Position numbers and translations under genes: made by a program. From positions 720,001 to 784,000 of the forward strand of contig NZ_CP077717.1 in the NCBI RefSeq assembly GCF_019175345.1: DNA of 64,000 bases, in the 5' to 3' direction. Source of the stretch: Saccharolobus shibatae B12 (lineage in GTDB: Archaea > Thermoproteota > Thermoprotei_A > Sulfolobales > Sulfolobaceae). Shown one piece after another: positions 27,561 to 36,061 of this stretch (position 1 is the stretch's first letter; each line of letters starts with the position of its first letter). A model generated the notes under the pieces. The model was not told the origin of the DNA. It saw only the letters and a list, made by a program, of their open reading frames with translations, and did not search any database.

Positions 27561-28391
27561 TCAAATATAATACATTTTTTGTTTTTCATATTGAGATAAA
27601 TATAACAATCTCTCCCTTAGAGACGGATGAGTTCTAAAGGAGAGAACACCTTTTCTATCAACAGTATTATTTACAATAAATTCCTTAGCCAATAGTATCT
27701 GTATTGGGAGAACATACCTTAGCATATTAGTCGGAATACTTCTACTTAAATATCCAATTTTTATTAGGGAACTTTCTAGCCAATAAGTTATCTCAGGGTT
27801 AAACTTAACTGCAGTTAAATCAGCCCTCATTTCTATTTTTCTATGCACGTAAAAGACTAAGGGCAATAAGATAACAAGGTATATTATAAGGAAAAATAAG
27901 GACACTAAAGGCAGATAATAAATAAGTGCTGCATAAATAGAATTAATGGAAAATATTGTAAGTAACATAACTTCTGGATCGTAATTCTTTATATGGGCAA
28001 TCTCGTGAGAGAGAACCGCTGCTAACTCCTCTTGGGTTAGACTTTCATAGAGTGGCAAAGTAACTGCTATTCCTCTAAAAATTATATTACCAAAGGCAAA
28101 AGCGTTAAGGAAATTATCATTTATAATGTAGATTTTAGATAGCTTAACGTTAAATTTCTTTGAAAGCTCTTCTACCATCAAGGTAATATCCTGAGAAGCT
28201 CTTCTCATCTTAAATACAAGTATCATTATAATTGGAGAAATGAGGTACCAGAGACCAAATACTAGCCCTATTTGAATTAAAAAGAAATAGGGTAGATTTA
28301 TATTTAAGGATGATACCACTATGCCAATTACTAGAATGGAGAAGAAGGATGCTAGATAATATTTCCACCAATATGTGGTTATGGAGTGCAC
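27561..28391 (-). CDS. M48-family membrane metalloprotease (HtpX-like)
   Basis: A 276-residue integral membrane zinc protease. HEIAH (about residues 129-133) is the zinc HExxH motif, and RKIEMRADLTAVKF supplies the third ligand Glu. About four helices: two before the catalytic domain and two after it, as in HtpX. Family members degrade damaged membrane proteins. The GTG at 28391 is placed 26 bases after a TATA box (ttttataaac, 28412-28421); the alternative TTG at 28436 lies upstream of that box and is unlikely. It diverges from the acylaminoacyl peptidase gene. Confidence 0.85.
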   Translation of the reverse strand: MHSITTYWWKYYLASFFSILVIGIVVSSLNINLPYFFLIQIGLVFGLWYLISPIIMILVFKMRRASQDITLMVEELSKKFNVKLSKIYIINDNFLNAFAFGNIIFRGIAVTLPLYESLTQEELAAVLSHEIAHIKNYDPEVMLLTIFSINSIYAALIYYLPLVSLFFLIIYLVILLPLVFYVHRKIEMRADLTAVKFNPEITYWLESSLIKIGYLSRSIPTNMLRYVLPIQILLAKEFIVNNTVDRKGVLSFRTHPSLRERLLYLSQYEKQKMYYI

Positions 28392-28466
28392 ACATATTAC
28401 TCGCTCTAAAAGTTTATAAAACGATAAGATAATCAAAGTTATTACTTAGAGCAATATACTAACATT

Positions 28467-30242
28467 ATGAAACCAGAAGACTACTACCATTCGATTAAAT
28501 TAATACCCGAAATAGCAATAGGGAAGGGAAAAATATTTCACGTGGAGACATGGATAGAAGAGGATAAATACAAATCATCAATTTATTTAAACCTTAATAG
28601 GATAACTTTTCAAGGAAACGAATCCTCGCCAAAGTTCAATAACGACAAGCTTTACTTTATAAGAAATGAGGAGACGAAATCATCTCTACTCGAAGCGCAA
28701 CTCTATGGCGAGCCGAAAGTAGTGTTTACATTTTCTGGTAGAATATTAAAATATGACTTCCATAATAAGGGAATTTTGGTGATAGCAGAGGAAAATACAG
28801 ATAAAACATTACCGTTTAGAGCAGAGAAGATAAAGTATAGGTTTGATAGCAGAGGTTTATTGAGAGCTAGACAATCACTTTATTTATTTGATGGTAAGGA
28901 TTTGAGGAAGCTTGTCACAGGGAACTTTGACGTCACAGATGTGGCTACAAATGGCAATAGGGTTGTAATTTCAGCAACTAAGGATGGAGATGATTATGGA
29001 TTAGGAAATTTATATGAGGTAAACATAGAAACTGGGGAGTTAAACAGAATAACGAAGGAGGATGGAACTGTACAAGCAATCACTATGAACAGCGAGGGGA
29101 AAATAGCATTTTTAGGACATAGGAAAGGACTAACCCCATGGGCTTCTCTCGAAATAATGTTACCAGAAGAAGGAAAGAGTTACATTTGTGGAAAAACTTG
29201 CGGTAATAAAGTGTTAACTGATTTATTTGATGGTATAAAGGATAAGATCGTATTCGAAAGGGATCTAATACTCTCCTTAGGCCAAGAAGGAGGTACGTCA
29301 CATATCTATCAAATCTCTGACAATAAGGTAGATAAGATAACTAGTGGAAATATAATGGTTAGGGGATTTGAGTATAGTAATGGTGAGCTAGCTTATTTCT
29401 ATTCCACTCCAGAAAAGCCCGTAATATTAAAATATAGAGATATGGAATATGACCCTAACCCTAACGTTAAAGGATACACTCCAGAGAGAATTATAATAAA
29501 CTCTAACGGAATGGAAGTCGAGGGATGGAGTATAATTAGAGATCCTAACGCACCGACAATATTATTTGTCCATGGAGGGCCGCACATGGCGTATGGCTAT
29601 GGTTATTTCATAGAATTTCAGTTCTTCGTAGATAATGGATTTAACGTAATATACGCAAATCCTAGAGGTAGTCAAGGATATGGTGAGGATTTCGCTAAGG
29701 CTTGTGTGGGAGATTGGGGTGGAAAGGATTTTGAGGATCTAATAAACTTCGTTAATACCGTCAAGGAAAAGTATGGTTTAAAAGGTAAGCTTGGTGTTAC
29801 TGGCGGTTCTTATGGAGGTTTTATGACCAATTGGGTAGTGACGAAGACTAATATGTTTTCAGCTGCCATAAGTGAAAGGAGCATATCGAATCTAGTTAGT
29901 ATGTGTGGTACTAGTGATATAGGTTTCTGGTTTAATGCTATTGAATCCGGGATTAGTGATCCATGGAGTACTGAAGGGATAGAGAAACTAATGAAAATGT
30001 CACCAATTTATTATGTGAAAAACGTTAAAACACCTACCATGTTAATCCACGGTGAGGAAGATTATAGATGTCCAATTGAACAAGCTGAGCAATTTTATGT
30101 GGCATTAAGAATGCAGGGAGTCCCGACTGCACTAGTAAGATATCAAGGTGACAGTCATGAACACGCTAGAAGAGGGAAGCCTAAGAATATGATAGACAGA
30201 CTAAAGACTAAATTAGAATGGTTTAGTAAATATTTGCTCTAA
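28467..30242 (+). CDS. apeH: Acylaminoacyl-peptidase / prolyl-oligopeptidase family serine peptidase (S9)
   Basis: A 591-residue S9 peptidase. An N-terminal beta-propeller (about 1-330) caps a C-terminal alpha/beta hydrolase. The triad is Ser448 in GGSYGGF, Asp532 in GEEDYRC and His564 in GDSHEH; FVHGGPH at 367-373 is the oxyanion-hole region. It removes acylated amino acids from blocked peptides and can cut short peptides. It corresponds to one of the APEH enzymes described in S. solfataricus (SSO2693, from memory). It starts at an ATG 75 bases from the divergent M48 gene. Its last 4 bases overlap the convergent CBS gene. Confidence 0.92.
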   Translation: MKPEDYYHSIKLIPEIAIGKGKIFHVETWIEEDKYKSSIYLNLNRITFQGNESSPKFNNDKLYFIRNEETKSSLLEAQLYGEPKVVFTFSGRILKYDFHNKGILVIAEENTDKTLPFRAEKIKYRFDSRGLLRARQSLYLFDGKDLRKLVTGNFDVTDVATNGNRVVISATKDGDDYGLGNLYEVNIETGELNRITKEDGTVQAITMNSEGKIAFLGHRKGLTPWASLEIMLPEEGKSYICGKTCGNKVLTDLFDGIKDKIVFERDLILSLGQEGGTSHIYQISDNKVDKITSGNIMVRGFEYSNGELAYFYSTPEKPVILKYRDMEYDPNPNVKGYTPERIIINSNGMEVEGWSIIRDPNAPTILFVHGGPHMAYGYGYFIEFQFFVDNGFNVIYANPRGSQGYGEDFAKACVGDWGGKDFEDLINFVNTVKEKYGLKGKLGVTGGSYGGFMTNWVVTKTNMFSAAISERSISNLVSMCGTSDIGFWFNAIESGISDPWSTEGIEKLMKMSPIYYVKNVKTPTMLIHGEEDYRCPIEQAEQFYVALRMQGVPTALVRYQGDSHEHARRGKPKNMIDRLKTKLEWFSKYLL

Positions 30243-30640
30243 TCAATATTTCTTTCACACTCCTTATTTATGGCAGAAAGAACGTCCCTTAAGGTGACTA
30301 CGCCTATTATTTTCCCCGTTTCATTAATTGCCAATAGGTGACTGATATTATTCTTCATCATGAACATAAAAGTATCTATCAAATCCTCCTCTCCGTTTAT
30401 AGTAATCACGTTCTTGATCATAACTTTCGATACCGGTTCATTTTGTGAGAGACCTTTGGCAATTGACCTTAAAATTATACTCCTAGTTACTATTCCTATG
30501 ACATCATCTCCTTTACTATTATCAACTATAAGAGCAAAATTAACTCCCTGTTTATCCATGCGTTCTAATGCTTCAGAAAGACTAGTATGTCGGTCGATTT
30601 TTATAGGTCTAGTATTATTGAAAACGTCTTTAAGTTTCAT
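30239..30640 (-). CDS. Tandem CBS-domain protein
   Basis: A 133-residue protein made of two CBS domains: RPIKIDRHTSLSEALERMD to about residue 65, and MIKNVITINGEEDLIDTFM to the end (IIGVVTLRDVLSAI). Tandem CBS pairs bind adenosine nucleotides or S-adenosylmethionine as energy sensors. There is no attached effector domain, so it may regulate a partner in trans. It overlaps the peptidase gene by 4 bases at its 3' end. Confidence 0.88.
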   Translation of the reverse strand: MKLKDVFNNTRPIKIDRHTSLSEALERMDKQGVNFALIVDNSKGDDVIGIVTRSIILRSIAKGLSQNEPVSKVMIKNVITINGEEDLIDTFMFMMKNNISHLLAINETGKIIGVVTLRDVLSAINKECERNID

Positions 30641-30775
30641 AGATTACTTTTCTCTTTCTACAACTTAAACTTTATTTACCATTAACAGTGTTTAACAATT
30701 ATACTTTACAAGAGGAAAGTTTAAAAGACATATATAAAGAAAGAGACTAACTCTCGTAAGAAAAAAATATATAGA

Positions 30776-31144
30776 TTAACTTGACCCAGCACCACAACCG
30801 CAATAGCCATACTCGTCTATTTCAATTCCACATATTGGACATACGTAACCAGAGCCTTTTACTTCTCCAGCCCTTTTTCCATATATCAATAGGTGGGGAT
30901 CAAAGTATAATTCTCTTAAACTTGGTAAAGATTTCTCATCTTCTGTTGTAATTTTTGTATTTATAGCCTCTTTAATTCTAAACTTTAAAGTTTTCTTCTC
31001 TAAGGCTTTCTTAGCTAGTTGTTTAGATGAAATTTTCCCCTTAATAACTCCACTGTGATCTATAATTTCTACCTCTTCATCACTTATACGTAGGGCTATC
31101 TCCTCGACCTCTTCGTCTTCATGCAATTTCTTAACTTCTGGCAT
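30776..31144 (-). CDS. merI: MerI-like protein of the mer cluster
   Basis: A 122-residue acidic protein with an N-terminal part rich in Glu and Asp and a C-terminal zinc-ribbon-like tail, CPICGIEIDEYGYCGCG. It lies downstream of merA in the order merH-merA-merI known from S. solfataricus, and its role there is not settled. A TATA-like tttaaatac is centred 26 bases before its ATG, so it can be read from its own promoter as well as from the merH promoter 1.7 kb upstream. The metal bound by the cysteine cluster is not known. Confidence 0.72.
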   Translation of the reverse strand: MPEVKKLHEDEEVEEIALRISDEEVEIIDHSGVIKGKISSKQLAKKALEKKTLKFRIKEAINTKITTEDEKSLPSLRELYFDPHLLIYGKRAGEVKGSGYVCPICGIEIDEYGYCGCGAGSS

Positions 31145-31284
31145 AATGCTATTTATACTGTTTATAGTATTTAAACTTTTACCTTCATAACTTACATAGA
31201 AATAAACGTGTTACTATATGGAGAATTTTTCTTTATCACTTAACCAATAGAACAACTAATTATATAAAAAGAAAAGGAATCGAG

Positions 31285-32646
31285 TTAGACACAGCAACTC
31301 ATTTTACTAACATCACTAGTAAAAGCTAGTGCTACTATCCTCAAACTCTCTCCCATTGTAGGGAAAACGTGTATTGTATCAATCAAATCATCTATTGTAG
31401 CCCTAAATTTAACCGCTAACGCCGCCTCATTTATCACCTCTGCAGCGTATTTACCAAACATCTGGACACCTAAAATATTCCTAAACTTCTTATCTATAAC
31501 CATCTTTATTAATCCATAATCTTCCCTTAATATTCTCGCCTTAGCTATACTATTCATCTTAACAACCCTATGGTCTATATCATAGCCTTCTTTCATTGCC
31601 TCTAATGCAGTAAGACCAACTTTAGCCACATTGGGTTCTATAAATACAACTTGAGGAACACTAATCATGTCAATTTTTCTTTTTACATTCATTATTGCGT
31701 TCTCTGCTGCAATTGAACCTTGTCTGCCAGCCAAAGCTTCCAACATAGGACCGCCAATTACATCGCCTGCAGCAAATACATTAGGATTTGAGGTCCTCAG
31801 TTCTTCATTAACTTTTATGCCTCCCTTGTCGTTTAACTCAATTCCTGCTGCATCTAAATTCATTTCCACATTAGGCTTCCTTCCGGTAGCCAACAAAATT
31901 TCATCAGCCTCAACTTCCCCCTTATCAGTAACTACTATCTTTCCTCCATTTCCCTTTCTTACCTCCTTAACCCTAACGTTTGTAAAAATCGGAATACTGT
32001 CATTCTCTCCTAAATAGTTTTTAACAGCTAGAGAAATTTCCGGTTCCCAATCTGGTAATATTCTTTCGCTCCTTTGAAGAACTATAGTATCAACTCCTAG
32101 TCTCCTATACATTTGTGCAAATTCTAAAGCCAAAGCCCTTCCACCTATGATAGCCAAGGATGATATTTTCTTGTTTGGCGATAAGGCTTCCACATTAGTC
32201 CAAAACCCAACTTCATTTAAACCCTTGATATTAGGTATACTTGGAGAAGAACCCGTGGCTATTATAAACTTTTTAGCCTCTATTGTCTCCCCATTTACTT
32301 TAATCGCGTTAGGCGAAATGAAATGCGCTTTACCAATTTTTAATTTAACATCATATGAATTTATCACATCCTCGTATTTTTCCTTTCGTAGCGAATTCAC
32401 GATTTCAGCCTTGTCTTGAAATGCTTGGAAAAATTCTGGAAATAGCTTTTTTCCTACTATTTTTGAAGAGTTATTGTACAACTCACCTATTCTCAACATT
32501 CTCTTAGAGGGGACACATCCTACGTTAACGCAAGTTCCACCTATTTCTCCATAACCTACAACTAGTGGCTTTATTCCGAGCTGATTTGCCCTAATTAACG
32601 CTGCAAATCCAGCTGCACCATAGCCTATGATCACCAGATCTTCCAT
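31285..32646 (-). CDS. merA: Mercuric reductase
   Basis: A 453-residue pyridine-nucleotide disulfide oxidoreductase that reduces Hg(II) to Hg(0). GGTCVNVGCVPSK has the redox pair Cys39/Cys44, IIGYGAAGFAA is the FAD loop, and the C terminus ends in Ser-Cys-Cys-Val, giving the vicinal Cys451-Cys452 that hands Hg(II) to the core of the partner subunit. The NAD(P)-binding loop IIGGRALALEFAQ replaces the usual GxGxxG by GGRALA. The N-terminal metal-binding (HMA) domain of many bacterial MerA proteins is missing; MerH may do its job. A GGAGGGG site precedes the ATG. It lies 37 bases downstream of merH. Confidence 0.95.
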   Translation of the reverse strand: MEDLVIIGYGAAGFAALIRANQLGIKPLVVGYGEIGGTCVNVGCVPSKRMLRIGELYNNSSKIVGKKLFPEFFQAFQDKAEIVNSLRKEKYEDVINSYDVKLKIGKAHFISPNAIKVNGETIEAKKFIIATGSSPSIPNIKGLNEVGFWTNVEALSPNKKISSLAIIGGRALALEFAQMYRRLGVDTIVLQRSERILPDWEPEISLAVKNYLGENDSIPIFTNVRVKEVRKGNGGKIVVTDKGEVEADEILLATGRKPNVEMNLDAAGIELNDKGGIKVNEELRTSNPNVFAAGDVIGGPMLEALAGRQGSIAAENAIMNVKRKIDMISVPQVVFIEPNVAKVGLTALEAMKEGYDIDHRVVKMNSIAKARILREDYGLIKMVIDKKFRNILGVQMFGKYAAEVINEAALAVKFRATIDDLIDTIHVFPTMGESLRIVALAFTSDVSKMSCCV

Positions 32647-32683
32647 TATCTATCCCCTCCTAGCAACATGATGATCCAAATGC

Positions 32684-32845
32684 TTACTTAAATCTTGCCT
32701 CATATTTATAAGCACAATGAGAGCAACAGAAGTAATGTTCTTTACCATTGATTTCTCTTACATATATCTCATCTTCAGATAGTTTAGCACCACAATTCTC
32801 ACATTTTAATTCGTCTTGCTTTAGATTTAGCCTTAGATTAACCAT
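32684..32845 (-). CDS. merH: MerH, small TRASH-domain mercury-binding protein
   Basis: A 53-residue gene, easily missed because it is so short. It reads MVNLRLNLKQDELKCENC to start, and FCCSHCAYKYEARFK at the end. The four cysteines form a C-x2-C ... C-C-x2-C TRASH domain, known as a metal sensor and chaperone unit. In S. solfataricus MerH is reported to help MerR-dependent mercury sensing and to pass the metal on. The start ATG has GGTGAG four bases upstream (32850-32855). It is the first gene of the merH-merA unit and diverges from merR across a 102-base control region. Confidence 0.88.
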   Translation of the reverse strand: MVNLRLNLKQDELKCENCGAKLSEDEIYVREINGKEHYFCCSHCAYKYEARFK

Positions 32846-32893
32846 CTAACTCACCTATTTATACTTATTATTAATTAATATAAAAGTTTTTCA

Positions 32894-32911
32894 TATGAAC
32901 ATATGTTCATA
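32894..32911. promoter_or_regulatory. Palindromic operator in the merH-merR control region
   Basis: An 18-base perfect palindrome, tatgaacatatgttcata, lies between divergent merH and merR. On the minus strand it sits just upstream of the merH TATA box (tttttatatt-like DNA at about 32877-32888) and about 50 bases before the merH start. ArsR-family dimers bind such dyads. It is the most likely MerR binding site for the mer genes. The sequence is directly seen; binding is inferred. Confidence 0.7.
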
Positions 32912-32947
32912 GAAAGACTTATTTCCGCCTATTGACATTATAAAAAT

Positions 32948-33295
32948 GTGGAACCTCTTACAAATGAATTGGAATCTCTATTCTCTGCCCTAGCAGATGG
33001 GACGAGATTAAAAATAGTGCTCTTTCTATTGGATAAGGGAGAAGCTACTGTAGATGAAATAAGTAAATCTCTGGGCAAATCACAATCATTAATATCTCAT
33101 CATATGGCTTGTCTGAGAAATTGTGGAATAGTTAAAGTCAGAAAGGATGGTAAGTTTTCGTACTATTCTATGTCAAGCCCAGAAATAATTGAGCTAATAA
33201 AACTATCCATAAATCACGTCAAAAAATACAGCCAGTCTATCTTATCTTGTGATGTTCTAGCAGAAGAAAAAGGTCAAGTTAAATTATCTCGTTAG
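32948..33295 (+). CDS. merR: MerR, ArsR-family winged-helix mercury regulator
   Basis: A 115-residue archaeal MerR of the ArsR/SmtB type, unrelated to bacterial MerR. TRLKIVLFLL, then TVDEISKSLGKSQSLISHHM form the helix-turn-helix, and RKDGKFSYYSM is the wing. Candidate metal ligands are two Cys after the recognition helix (ACLRNCG). It represses or activates merH-merA from the palindrome at 32894-32911. GTG at 32948 is the start; the ATG two bases earlier is in another frame that stops after 15 codons. Its 3' end overlaps the convergent zinc-finger gene by 17 bases. Confidence 0.88.
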   Translation: MEPLTNELESLFSALADGTRLKIVLFLLDKGEATVDEISKSLGKSQSLISHHMACLRNCGIVKVRKDGKFSYYSMSSPEIIELIKLSINHVKKYSQSILSCDVLAEEKGQVKLSR

Positions 33296-33530
33296 AATAC
33301 CATATACGTTTGGGTTGGCTTGTCTCAACTGTGAAGCAAGCTTCCTCTCCCTTATTCTTATGCATTAATTGATGCTCAAGAGCTTTGGAAACTGATACAA
33401 TCTGATTACATGTTTTACATCTTAGCATTATTTCTTCGTAAGCTGTAGGTGAAATTTGTGGTAACCCTGGTAAAATTTCATTGCCCCCAATTACTGGTAA
33501 CCTAGTAGGGATAACTTTTCTACTACTCAT
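33279..33530 (-). CDS. Small C2H2-like zinc-finger protein
   Basis: An 83-residue protein with CKTCNQIVSVSKALEHQLMH (residues 38-57), a C-x2-C-x12-H-x3-H finger. The N-terminal 35 residues are Pro-rich (PTRLPVIGGNEILPGLPQISP). Such small finger proteins are common in Sulfolobus and usually of unknown role, perhaps DNA or RNA binding. A TATA-like agtttttattg lies 26 bases before the ATG. It overlaps merR tail to tail. Confidence 0.68.
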   Translation of the reverse strand: MSSRKVIPTRLPVIGGNEILPGLPQISPTAYEEIMLRCKTCNQIVSVSKALEHQLMHKNKGEEACFTVETSQPKRIWYSNEII

Positions 33531-33589
33531 GAATGATCATATACGAAAAGAACAATAAAAACTTTATCAAGAAAGAAAAACAGTTAACC

Positions 33590-33832
33590 TCAACGCTTCC
33601 AAATCAGTGCGTTATCGCTCTTCCTTTTAATCATAAGTACTCTATGGAGTGGAATCACAGTATTCTCTTCACTTTTTAAATACAAGTAATTATTATCCAC
33701 AGCATCTATTTCGCTAAATGAAATTTCTTTTAATCCATTTTCAGTTACTCTATCTATAATTATAACAACATAATCATCAATCTTTTCCCTATATTTCCAT
33801 CTAATCATGTTTACAGCATCCTTTATTCTCAT
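33590..33832 (-). CDS. DUF504 / UPF0248 family protein
   Basis: An 80-residue protein of the DUF504 family. The C-terminal signature IPLHRVLMIKRKSDNALIWKR-like ending (I-P-x-H-R-V-L, then I-W-K-R) is characteristic, and ISFSEIDAVDNNYLYL leads to it. The family is found in many archaea and is thought to act in RNA metabolism, but no reaction is established. The start lies 26 bases from a TATA-like ctttaaact. Confidence 0.8.
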   Translation of the reverse strand: MRIKDAVNMIRWKYREKIDDYVVIIIDRVTENGLKEISFSEIDAVDNNYLYLKSEENTVIPLHRVLMIKRKSDNALIWKR

Positions 33833-33977
33833 AAGATTTTATATGACCTATAGTTTAAAGTATTTATAGATGAGGAGAAAACGTATTGTCCAGCCGAAAT
33901 GATTGGTGAATTACCGGGCGCAAACCTGATAAAATATTAGTAAGAATTTTTATACTTGATCAAATGAGTGATTGCTA

Positions 33978-34706
33978 ATGCCTAAAATTTGTCCTAGATG
34001 TGGATACGTAAATCCGGATGATGCAAATTATTGTGTAAAATGCGGTTATCCTCTTTCGCCTCAACCTCAAAGTCCATCACAACCTGATAGGCTAACTACA
34101 GCATTCAATATTTTCACCAAAAACCTTTCACTCATATTACCTCCTATAATCATGTTAATAATTGAACTAGTATTAGCTGGTATTTTAGCTGCAATAACTG
34201 GTGGAATTTCCTTCATTTCACCAACTGCTGCTTTAGTTACTGCACTAATATTCAGCGTAATATTAGGAATTATATATGCAATAATTTTCAGTATTACGGT
34301 TCATACGACCACTTTCATGGCTCAGGATTCTGTTAGGGGAATTAAGACAAATACAAGCAGTGCATTTAGTAACGCCATGAATACCTTAAGTAAGTTATCT
34401 AGTATTATCATAGTATTAATAATCTTGGGACTATTATTAGGATTTACTAGATTTTTGGGAGTTCTTTGGATTGTATTAGGACTAGCTGGAATACCACTTT
34501 TCATAATTTCGTCAGCAACTGTACTTAATAGACCTATGAGTTTAACCGAGGCAATAAATTGGTACTCAAGAGCATTTAATGTAGACGGTGCCGCATCTGC
34601 AGTAATTTTAGTTGGATCTTTACTTAGCCTAATACCAATTGTAAATATATTCACCATACCCTACACTGCAATTTTAACCTACATCATGGTAAGGGACATA
34701 AGTTAA
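33978..34706 (+). CDS. Membrane protein with N-terminal zinc ribbon
   Basis: A 242-residue protein. [19 protein letters not shown] (residues 5-23) is a zinc ribbon; then a Pro/Ser-rich linker and about six helices. The pattern resembles archaeal zinc-ribbon plus DUF4013-like membrane proteins of unknown role. The ATG at 33978 is 26-29 bases after a TATA-like tttttatac; a TTG two codons upstream is less likely. It lies 58 bases before basA on the same strand and could be linked to the bindosome genes, but has its own promoter and so does basA. Confidence 0.7.
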   Translation: MPKICPRCGYVNPDDANYCVKCGYPLSPQPQSPSQPDRLTTAFNIFTKNLSLILPPIIMLIIELVLAGILAAITGGISFISPTAALVTALIFSVILGIIYAIIFSITVHTTTFMAQDSVRGIKTNTSSAFSNAMNTLSKLSSIIIVLIILGLLLGFTRFLGVLWIVLGLAGIPLFIISSATVLNRPMSLTEAINWYSRAFNVDGAASAVILVGSLLSLIPIVNIFTIPYTAILTYIMVRDIS

Positions 34707-34729
34707 TTTTTCCCACTGAATTAGGAAAA

Positions 34730-34738
34730 TAATTATAA
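34730..34738 (+). promoter_or_regulatory. TATA box of the bas pilin genes
   Basis: The sequence aattataag lies about 26-30 bases before the GTG at 34762 and ATG at 34765 that start basA. It would make the basA mRNA leaderless. Confidence 0.5.
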
Positions 34739-34764
34739 GTGAGTAGACCCATTGTATTTAAGTG

Positions 34765-35181
34765 ATGAATGTAAAAGGTATTTCTGAAGCAATAACAGTT
34801 GTTTTCCTAATTCTAGTTACGTTAATTGCAATCGCAATAGTTTCTATTTATTATCTTCACGTAGTAAACCTTAACCAATATGGCTTATCCCAAGAACTAA
34901 AAAACTATTACATTGCAACTGGGCAAATGGTTAGCGTTGTTTATTACCATCAGACTGATAATCGTTCCTATTTTTACGTAGAGAACATAGGAAATATACC
35001 AATTAACGTTAGTAAGATTTACGTTAATCACACGATGGTGAAGTTTATAATATACAACGCTACCAATACAAACGTTAGGATATTATATCCGCAAATTGTT
35101 TATGTAATAGAGGTCTACGATAACACTACTAACATAATAATACAAACTTCTAACAATAACCTGATACAATTGGAGGCTTGA
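34765..35181 (+). CDS. basA: BasA, bindosome pilin-like protein
   Basis: A 138-residue pilin-like protein. The start MNVKG followed by ISEAITVVFLILVTLIAI is a class III signal peptide: Lys-Gly, then a hydrophobic helix. PibD peptidase should cut after the Gly. The remainder is a beta-rich exterior domain with several N-x-S/T sites. Position and gene order match basABCEF of S. solfataricus, whose products help sugar-binding proteins assemble in the cell envelope. A GTG sits one codon before the ATG chosen here and may be used instead. Its stop codon lies directly before the start of basB. Confidence 0.82.
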   Translation: MNVKGISEAITVVFLILVTLIAIAIVSIYYLHVVNLNQYGLSQELKNYYIATGQMVSVVYYHQTDNRSYFYVENIGNIPINVSKIYVNHTMVKFIIYNATNTNVRILYPQIVYVIEVYDNTTNIIIQTSNNNLIQLEA

Positions 35182-35183
35182 AA

Positions 35184-35573
35184 ATGAAGGGGCAAGCTTC
35201 CGTAATTGCGATGATAGTAATCTTCTTCTTAATACTTGCAACAATAGGCTTAGTACTATATTTAAGTACCTCATATATGAGCTTACAAAAAGAATATTTA
35301 CAAGCCTCTCAAATACTTGCAAATAAGGCTAAAGAGAATTTATTAATAGGATATGTGAACAATTCTTTGTCAATATATAATTCTGGCTCGGTAGTAACTA
35401 AGATTGTTGCTATATTATTAATAAATCGAACCAATGTGACGATTATACCCGAAAACATTACAGTACCACCCAATACTAACGTGATAATACACGTTAAGTC
35501 TGCTAATGGGTATGTTATCATAACATCTTATGGAAATAGTTTCTATATTGCGCCACCTTCTGGGAAAAAGTAA
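35184..35573 (+). CDS. basB: BasB, bindosome pilin-like protein
   Basis: A 129-residue pilin-like protein. MKGQASVIAMIVIFFLILAT is a class III signal peptide (Lys-Gly directly before Q and the hydrophobic helix), then a beta-rich domain. The ATG at 35184 is eight bases after GGAG and is preferred to the TTG at 35178, which is only two bases after it. It follows basA with almost no gap, so coupled translation is likely. Confidence 0.82.
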   Translation: MKGQASVIAMIVIFFLILATIGLVLYLSTSYMSLQKEYLQASQILANKAKENLLIGYVNNSLSIYNSGSVVTKIVAILLINRTNVTIIPENITVPPNTNVIIHVKSANGYVIITSYGNSFYIAPPSGKK

Positions 35574-35600
35574 AAAAGGAGAAATAAGAGATATATCATT

Positions 35601-36020
35601 ATGCGAAAGTATAAAAAAGGCTTAGAAAACGCCTTAGTTACTGTATTGTTAATATTAGTTGCAATAGCTGCGGTTAGCCTTATCAGTTATTACTTCTTTA
35701 GCGTACTTAGACATAGTATGATCACTACTGGACTAAGTATAAGTAATGTCCAAATGGTGGGGGGAATTATAACTGGAGATTTAATAAATCAAGGAGCTAG
35801 TAATATAACTAGTATTACAATTCAAGTACATCCTCAAAATAACGGTACGGTTATATCAAACTATACTAATTCTAGTTTAAATATACCTCCTGGCCAATCA
35901 TATGCCTTTACATTACCTGTACCTAAAGCAATTGAAGGCAATAATTACGTTATTACTGTGATTGTTAAGTACAATAACGGACAAACCTATGCTACATCGG
36001 TAGAAGTTATTGATGAGTGA
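35601..36020 (+). CDS. basC: BasC, bindosome pilin-like protein
   Basis: A 139-residue pilin-like protein. The start MRKYKKG-LENALVTVLLILVA has the Lys-Gly processing site and hydrophobic helix of class III signal peptides, with an N terminus more basic than BasA and BasB. A GGAG site lies about 23 bases upstream. The rest is a beta-rich ectodomain with several N-x-S/T sites (NYTNSS). It is the last pilin gene before the T-rich stretch that precedes basE. Confidence 0.82.
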   Translation: MRKYKKGLENALVTVLLILVAIAAVSLISYYFFSVLRHSMITTGLSISNVQMVGGIITGDLINQGASNITSITIQVHPQNNGTVISNYTNSSLNIPPGQSYAFTLPVPKAIEGNNYVITVIVKYNNGQTYATSVEVIDE

Positions 36021-36032
36021 CTACAATAAAGT

Positions 36033-36051
36033 ATTTTATTTTTATTTTTTT
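36033..36051 (+). terminator. T-rich tract between basC and basE
   Basis: A tract attttatttttattttttt lies just after basC. Runs of T like this end transcription in archaea. It would allow the small pilin genes to be expressed at a higher level than the assembly genes. The same DNA is TATA-like and 26 bases before the ATG at 36062, so it may instead, or as well, be the basE promoter. Confidence 0.4.
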
Positions 36052-36061
36052 AAATAGGTAT

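Noticed and set aside
35083-35322. Minus-strand frame over basA and basB
   Set aside because: It crosses two genes with clear pilin signal peptides and shows no domain.
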